The notes below the pieces were generated by a model. The model was given only the letters and a program-made list of their open reading frames with translations. It did no database searches and was not told the origin of the DNA. Positions 5,497 to 9,226 of a stretch of 9,226 nt of DNA are shown here, piece after piece. The position numbers were made by a program, and so were the translations under genes. Position 1 is the first letter of the stretch; each line of letters opens with the position of its first letter. Origin of the DNA: an uncultured Clostridia bacterium (lineage in GTDB: Bacteria; Bacillota; Clostridia; Oscillospirales; Oscillospiraceae); assembly GCA_945926565.1 (NCBI GenBank), contig CAMELY010000052.1:1-9226 (forward strand), in the 5' to 3' direction.

Positions 5497-6783
5497 ATGA
5501 CCTATGAGCAAGCCCTGGAGTACATCCACTCCAACCACTGGCAGGGAAAAAAGCCCGGTCTGCGGCGGATCCGCGCCCTCCTCTCCCGGCTGGGCGACCC
5601 CCAGAAGAGGCTGAAATTTATCCATGTGGCGGGCACCAACGGCAAGGGCTCGGTGTGCGCCTGTCTGGCCTCTGTGCTCCAGGCGGCGGGATGCCGGGTG
5701 GGGCTGTACACCTCCCCCTTTCTGATCCGGTTCAATGAGCGGTTCCAGGTGAACGGCGTCCCCATCCCGGACGAGGAGCTGTGCCAGGTCACCCAGACCA
5801 TCCAGCCCGCCGCCCAAGCTATGGAGGAGCCCCCCACCGAGTTCGAGCTGATCACCGCCCTGGCCATGGTGTGGTTTCTGCAGCAGCGGTGCGACATCGT
5901 GGTATTAGAGGTAGGGCTTGGGGGAACCCTGGATCCCACCAACGTCATCGACCCCCCGGAGCTGGCGGTCATCACCGCCCTCGGTCTGGATCACGTCCGG
6001 GAGCTGGGGGACACTCTGCCCCAGATCGCCGCCGCCAAGGCAGGGATCATCAAGCCGGGGACGACCGTGGTCTCCTACGGTCGCTGCCCGGAGGCGGATG
6101 ACGTGATTGCCCGGAGAGCGGCGGAACAGGGCGCGTCTCTCACCGTCCCCGACTGGGACAGTCTCTCCATCCGGGCTTTGGAGCCGGACTGCACCGTACT
6201 GGACTTCGGCCCCTTCCGGGGGCTGCGTCTGCCCCTGCTGGCCGCCTATCAGCCCTATAACGCCGCCCTGGCCCTCACCGGCCTGCTGGCGCTCCGGAAA
6301 AAGGGCTGGGCCATTCCGGACGAGGCCGTCTATCATGGCATTGAGAACGTCTCCTGGCCGGGGCGATTTGAGCTGCTGCGCAGGGAGCCTCCCTTCCTGC
6401 TGGACGGCTCCCACAACCCCCAGGGCATCCGGGCCACGGCGGAGAGTCTGGCCCTCCGGTATCCGGGGCGCAAGTTCGTCTTTCTCCTGGGGGTCATGGC
6501 GGACAAGGACGTGGGGGCGATGATCGCCGCAGTGGCCCCTCTGGCCCGCTGCTTTGTCACCGTTACCCCCCACACGCCCCGGGCCTTGCCCGCCGAAGCG
6601 CTGGCGGAGGAGATCCGCCGGGAGACAGGTCTCTGCGCCGAGGCCTGCTCCTCCATTCCCGAGGGGGTCGCCCGGAGTCTGGCCGCAGCGGGCGCAGATG
6701 GCGTCTGCGCCCTGGGCAGTCTCTACTTCTCCGGGGATATCCGGAACGCCGCTCTTCCCCTGCTCTTTGGCTCTGGCACCTGA
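5497..6783 (+). CDS. folC: Folylpolyglutamate synthase / dihydrofolate synthase
   Basis: FolC adds glutamates to folates with ATP, which traps them in the cell; some homologues also make dihydrofolate from dihydropteroate. The 428-residue length is normal for this Mur-ligase relative. The P-loop GTNGKGS is at 46-52, YTSPFLIRFNERF follows, the Mg-binding E138 sits in EVGLGG, and D165-H166 are followed by the KAG motif whose K181 is the lysine usually carbamylated. DGSHNPQG at 303-310 marks the C-terminal glutamate-ligase domain. The loop GGTLDPTN differs slightly from the common GGRLDATN. The ATG lies three bases after folT, with GGAGGAGG inside the end of folT, so the two are translationally close and share the THF riboswitch. 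With no folP or folE seen nearby, salvage rather than synthesis may be its main job here. Confidence 0.96.
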   Translation: MTYEQALEYIHSNHWQGKKPGLRRIRALLSRLGDPQKRLKFIHVAGTNGKGSVCACLASVLQAAGCRVGLYTSPFLIRFNERFQVNGVPIPDEELCQVTQTIQPAAQAMEEPPTEFELITALAMVWFLQQRCDIVVLEVGLGGTLDPTNVIDPPELAVITALGLDHVRELGDTLPQIAAAKAGIIKPGTTVVSYGRCPEADDVIARRAAEQGASLTVPDWDSLSIRALEPDCTVLDFGPFRGLRLPLLAAYQPYNAALALTGLLALRKKGWAIPDEAVYHGIENVSWPGRFELLRREPPFLLDGSHNPQGIRATAESLALRYPGRKFVFLLGVMADKDVGAMIAAVAPLARCFVTVTPHTPRALPAEALAEEIRRETGLCAEACSSIPEGVARSLAAAGADGVCALGSLYFSGDIRNAALPLLFGSGT

Positions 6784-6812
6784 GCCGTTCAAATCCGCAT
6801 ATTTTAGCAGTC

Positions 6813-6850
6813 AAACTACCTGTCTGATACTTTTGACAGGTAGTTTTTTC
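6813..6850 (+). terminator. Strong intrinsic terminator after folC
   Basis: AAACTACCTGTC (6813-6824) pairs perfectly with GACAGGTAGTTT (6835-6846) across a 10-base loop and ends in a six-T run (6844-6849). It closes the folT-folC unit and separates it from the heat-shock operon promoter. Confidence 0.9.
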
Positions 6851-6897
6851 CTGCATGGATTTCCGCATCGTTCACAAACTATTTATATTCTGGCCTA

Positions 6898-6926
6898 TTG
6901 ACAATTCCCCGGGCGGGTGCTATATT
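6898..6926 (+). promoter_or_regulatory. Heat-shock operon promoter (SigA type, extended -10)
   Basis: TTGACA at 6898-6903, a 17-base spacer and TATATT at 6921-6926 with TGC just before it form a near-consensus vegetative promoter. The expected start site, near 6933, lies inside the CIRCE operator, so bound HrcA would block initiation. Confidence 0.9.
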
Positions 6927-6930
6927 ACCT

Positions 6931-6957
6931 TTAGCACTCAGAGAAACAGAGTGCTAA
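6931..6957. promoter_or_regulatory. CIRCE operator (HrcA binding site)
   Basis: The inverted repeat TTAGCACTC, nine bases, GAGTGCTAA matches the CIRCE consensus without a mismatch. HrcA, encoded just downstream, binds it and represses the operon until heat stress titrates GroEL away. This makes the operon autoregulated. Confidence 0.98.
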
Positions 6958-6983
6958 TCCAAACAAGATTTGAGGTGAGGCCA

Positions 6984-8090
6984 TTGGCACTGTCAGAACG
7001 CCGCAGAAAGATTCTGCGTGTGGTGGTGGAAAACTACATCGAGACGGCAGAGCCCATCGGCTCCAAGGCCATCGCCGAAAAGGCGGGCCTCACCTGTTCC
7101 TCAGCCACCATCCGAAACGAGCTGGCCGCTCTGGAGAAGCTGGGCTACCTGGAACAGCCCCACACCTCCGCCGGCCGGATTCCCTCCCCCCAGGGCTACC
7201 GGCTGTACGTCAATGAGCTGATGGAGCAGCACAAGCTGTCCATGCAGGAGACGGAGCGGATCAACGAGGCGCTAAACGTCAAGATGCGGGAGCTGGATCG
7301 GGTCATCGACCAGGCCGGCCGTCTGGTCAGCCAGATGACCAACTATCCCGCCTTCTCCCTCACCGCCGGCGGCAGTCAGATCACCATCACCCGGTACGAC
7401 CTCCTGATGGTGGACTCCAGTTCCTTCATCGCGGTGGTCATGACCAGCAGCAATGCGGTCAAGAACAAACTGATCCATCTGCCCACCGACATCACCGAGC
7501 CCCAGCTCCAGCTGCTCAACACCCTGCTCAACACCAGCTTCACCGGCAAAAGCCTCTCGGAGCTCAGCCCCGAGCTGATGCGGGTGGCGGAAAAGGCGGC
7601 AGGCTCCTCCTACGGGCTGATCTCCCTGGTGGTTTCCTTCGCCATGGATGTCCTGGAGGATCTGGGCCACGGTCCGGTGCGCACCGCCGGCGTGGGCCAC
7701 CTGCTGGAGAGTCCTGAGTATCAGGACATCGACAAGGCCCACAAGCTGATGACCTATCTGTCTGACGACCCGGCCTTCTCCCAGATGTCCCTCCCCATGT
7801 TCCAGGGGAATGAGGATACCAAGATCCTCATCGGCCCGGAAAACGTGGCGGAGGAGCTGAAGGACACCAGCGTGGTGCTGGCCAGCTACGACATCGGCGA
7901 GGGCATGAAGGGAGTCATCGGTGTGGTAGGTCCCACCCGGATGGATTACGCCAAGGTGACCGCCAAGCTGTCCTACCTGGCCGACAATCTGAGTAAGCTG
8001 TTTTCCGCTCCTCAACAGACCAACCTCCCCCAGAAACGGGAGGCTCCGGCTCTGAACCCGCCCAAGCCAAAGAGCGGCGAGGAAGCATAG
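6984..8090 (+). CDS. hrcA: Heat-inducible transcription repressor HrcA
   Basis: HrcA represses class I heat-shock genes by binding CIRCE as a dimer and depends on GroEL for its active fold. The N-terminal winged helix spans about residues 5-75, with SSATIRNELAALEKLGYLEQPHTSAGRIPS (39-68) the family hallmark, followed by the GAF-like and dimerisation regions. With a TTG start at 6984 the protein is 368 residues, slightly above the usual 340-350, owing to a Pro/Lys-rich tail. I choose this start because MALSERRRKIL is the normal family N-terminus and AGGTGA lies five bases upstream (6973-6978). The in-frame ATG at 6855 precedes the promoter and CIRCE and cannot be used. The gene leads the operon and is followed by grpE after 18 bases. 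Confidence 0.96.
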   Translation: MALSERRRKILRVVVENYIETAEPIGSKAIAEKAGLTCSSATIRNELAALEKLGYLEQPHTSAGRIPSPQGYRLYVNELMEQHKLSMQETERINEALNVKMRELDRVIDQAGRLVSQMTNYPAFSLTAGGSQITITRYDLLMVDSSSFIAVVMTSSNAVKNKLIHLPTDITEPQLQLLNTLLNTSFTGKSLSELSPELMRVAEKAAGSSYGLISLVVSFAMDVLEDLGHGPVRTAGVGHLLESPEYQDIDKAHKLMTYLSDDPAFSQMSLPMFQGNEDTKILIGPENVAEELKDTSVVLASYDIGEGMKGVIGVVGPTRMDYAKVTAKLSYLADNLSKLFSAPQQTNLPQKREAPALNPPKPKSGEEA

Positions 8091-8108
8091 TTCCCAAAGG
8101 AGACGTAT

Positions 8109-8678
8109 ATGAGCAAACAGGACAAAGACACCAAGGTGACTCCTCCCGAGCAGGAGACAGCCGCCGAAGTCAAGCAGGAGGCTGCCCCTGAGGCCGCTGA
8201 GACCCAGGCAGGCGCCGAAGCGGCCCCCAAGGCCGCTCCCGATCCGTCAGAAGAGCTGAAAAAGGCCCTGGCCGCCAAAGAGGATCAGTTCCTCCGGCTG
8301 GCCGCCGAGTACGACAACTTCCGCCGCCGCTCCTCGAAAGAGAAGACCGAGGCCTACTCCCAGGCCAAGGCGGACGCGGCGCTGGCCTTCCTCCCCGTCT
8401 ACGACAACCTGGAGCGGGCCCTCAATCAGGGCACCGAGGACCAGGCCTTCCTCAAGGGCGTGGAGATGACCATGACCCAGCTGACCAAGGTGCTGGCCGG
8501 CCTGGGGATCCATCCCATTGAAGCCCTGGGCAAGCCCTTCGACCCCAATCTGCACAACGCGGTGATGCACATTCAGGATGAAAGCCTGGGTGAGAATGTG
8601 GTCGCTCAGGTCTTCCAGACCGGCTTCACCATGGGCGACAAGGTCATCCGGTTCTCTATGGTGCAGGTGGCCAATTAA
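8109..8678 (+). CDS. grpE: GrpE, nucleotide exchange factor for DnaK
   Basis: GrpE is a dimeric cochaperone that speeds ADP release from DnaK. The 189-residue protein starts with an acidic, Ala/Glu-rich disordered stretch (1-45). A long helix predicted to form the dimer coiled coil follows (about 48-85, including AAEYDNFRRRSSKEK), and the protein ends with the beta-domain signature FDPNLHNAVMHIQDES and a C-terminal VFQTGFTMGDKVIRFSMVQV. The ATG at 8109 has AAAGGAG at 8096-8102, six bases upstream. It is transcribed from the CIRCE promoter with hrcA. The 145-base gap to dnaK is longer than the gap before grpE because a hairpin repeat occupies it. Confidence 0.97.
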   Translation: MSKQDKDTKVTPPEQETAAEVKQEAAPEAAETQAGAEAAPKAAPDPSEELKKALAAKEDQFLRLAAEYDNFRRRSSKEKTEAYSQAKADAALAFLPVYDNLERALNQGTEDQAFLKGVEMTMTQLTKVLAGLGIHPIEALGKPFDPNLHNAVMHIQDESLGENVVAQVFQTGFTMGDKVIRFSMVQVAN

Positions 8679-8716
8679 CAGTGTCATTTCCGCTTCCCGG
8701 CGGATTGATTTCAATC

Positions 8717-8764
8717 ACTCCCTCAGTCAGCTTCGCTGACAGCTCCCTCAGAGAGGGAGCCATT
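8717..8764. repeat. Single-arm copy of the TCCCTC/GAGGGA hairpin repeat
   Basis: The sequence follows the layout of the right arm of the element at 3697-3903. It has CTCCCTC (8718-8724), an inner hairpin GTCAGC-TTC-GCTGAC (8726-8740), then GCTCCCTC-AGA-GAGGGAGC (8742-8760) and CATT. The stem sequences differ from the other copies while pairing is kept. The opposite arm is absent, so this is a solo end or a different repeat subtype. It lies between grpE and dnaK and would be transcribed in the operon mRNA as a stable hairpin pair. It lacks a T-run and so is not an intrinsic terminator. Confidence 0.65.
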
Positions 8765-8790
8765 CAGAGGAGTAAACCTCACTTCGTTAA

Positions 8791-9226
<436 letters not shown>

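Noticed and set aside
4924..5817. Long minus-strand open frame opposite folT and folC
   Set aside because: It is the mirror of the real genes in GC-rich sequence; the protein is Gly/Gln/Ala-rich with no family pattern and crosses two real genes.
5905..6792. 295-codon minus-strand open frame opposite folC
   Set aside because: Shadow of the folC codon pattern, with no recognisable domain or convincing ribosome site.
6855..6983. N-terminal extension of hrcA from the ATG at 6855
   Set aside because: It lies before and through the promoter and CIRCE and would add about 43 residues absent from the family.

Overview
The window looks like a GC-rich chromosomal segment from a gut Clostridia, most likely Oscillospiraceae (Flavonifractor/Pseudoflavonifractor-like). 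This is inferred from the Gram-positive hrcA-grpE-dnaK order behind a perfect CIRCE operator, ThyX with a clostridial Cys-rich tail, stand-alone ECF S-components, a THF riboswitch, and short TCCCTC/GAGGGA hairpin repeats typical of that group. No database search was possible; the taxonomy is inference.

Left part (1-2440, + strand): an M56/BlaR1-type membrane metalloprotease reading frame, cut by the window edge and interrupted by an in-frame TAG at 252-254. It is followed by a Nudix hydrolase of the CoA-pyrophosphatase type and a strong terminator. Next (2448-3571, - strand): thyX and a small ArsC/Spx-like protein overlapping in an ATGA junction. The 355-base gap 3572-3926 holds a weak thyX promoter, a minus-strand terminator, a ~205-bp MITE-like element with hairpin-bearing inverted ends, and the queT terminator.

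Centre (3927-6850): a divergent vitamin/cofactor region. queT (preQ1 transporter S-component) runs leftward behind a structured leader that I read as a preQ1-III riboswitch candidate. folT (folate ECF S-component) and folC run rightward behind a THF riboswitch. In the THF switch an 8-base sequence occurs twice, giving mutually exclusive antiterminator and terminator pairings. Both ligands descend from GTP through GTP cyclohydrolase I chemistry, and ThyX next door uses folate, so the region is a folate/deazapurine salvage and use neighbourhood.

Right part (6898-9226): the class I heat-shock operon hrcA-grpE-dnaK (dnaK cut by the window end), with a consensus extended -10 promoter directly overlapped by CIRCE. 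HrcA starts at a TTG codon. The grpE-dnaK spacer carries a single arm of the same hairpin repeat seen beside queT.

Most of the window is ordinary housekeeping sequence. The less routine items are the interrupted M56 gene, the two back-to-back riboswitch leaders, and the hairpin repeat family whose stems differ in sequence but keep their pairing. I see no defence system, CRISPR array, tRNA, rRNA or insertion sequence transposase.
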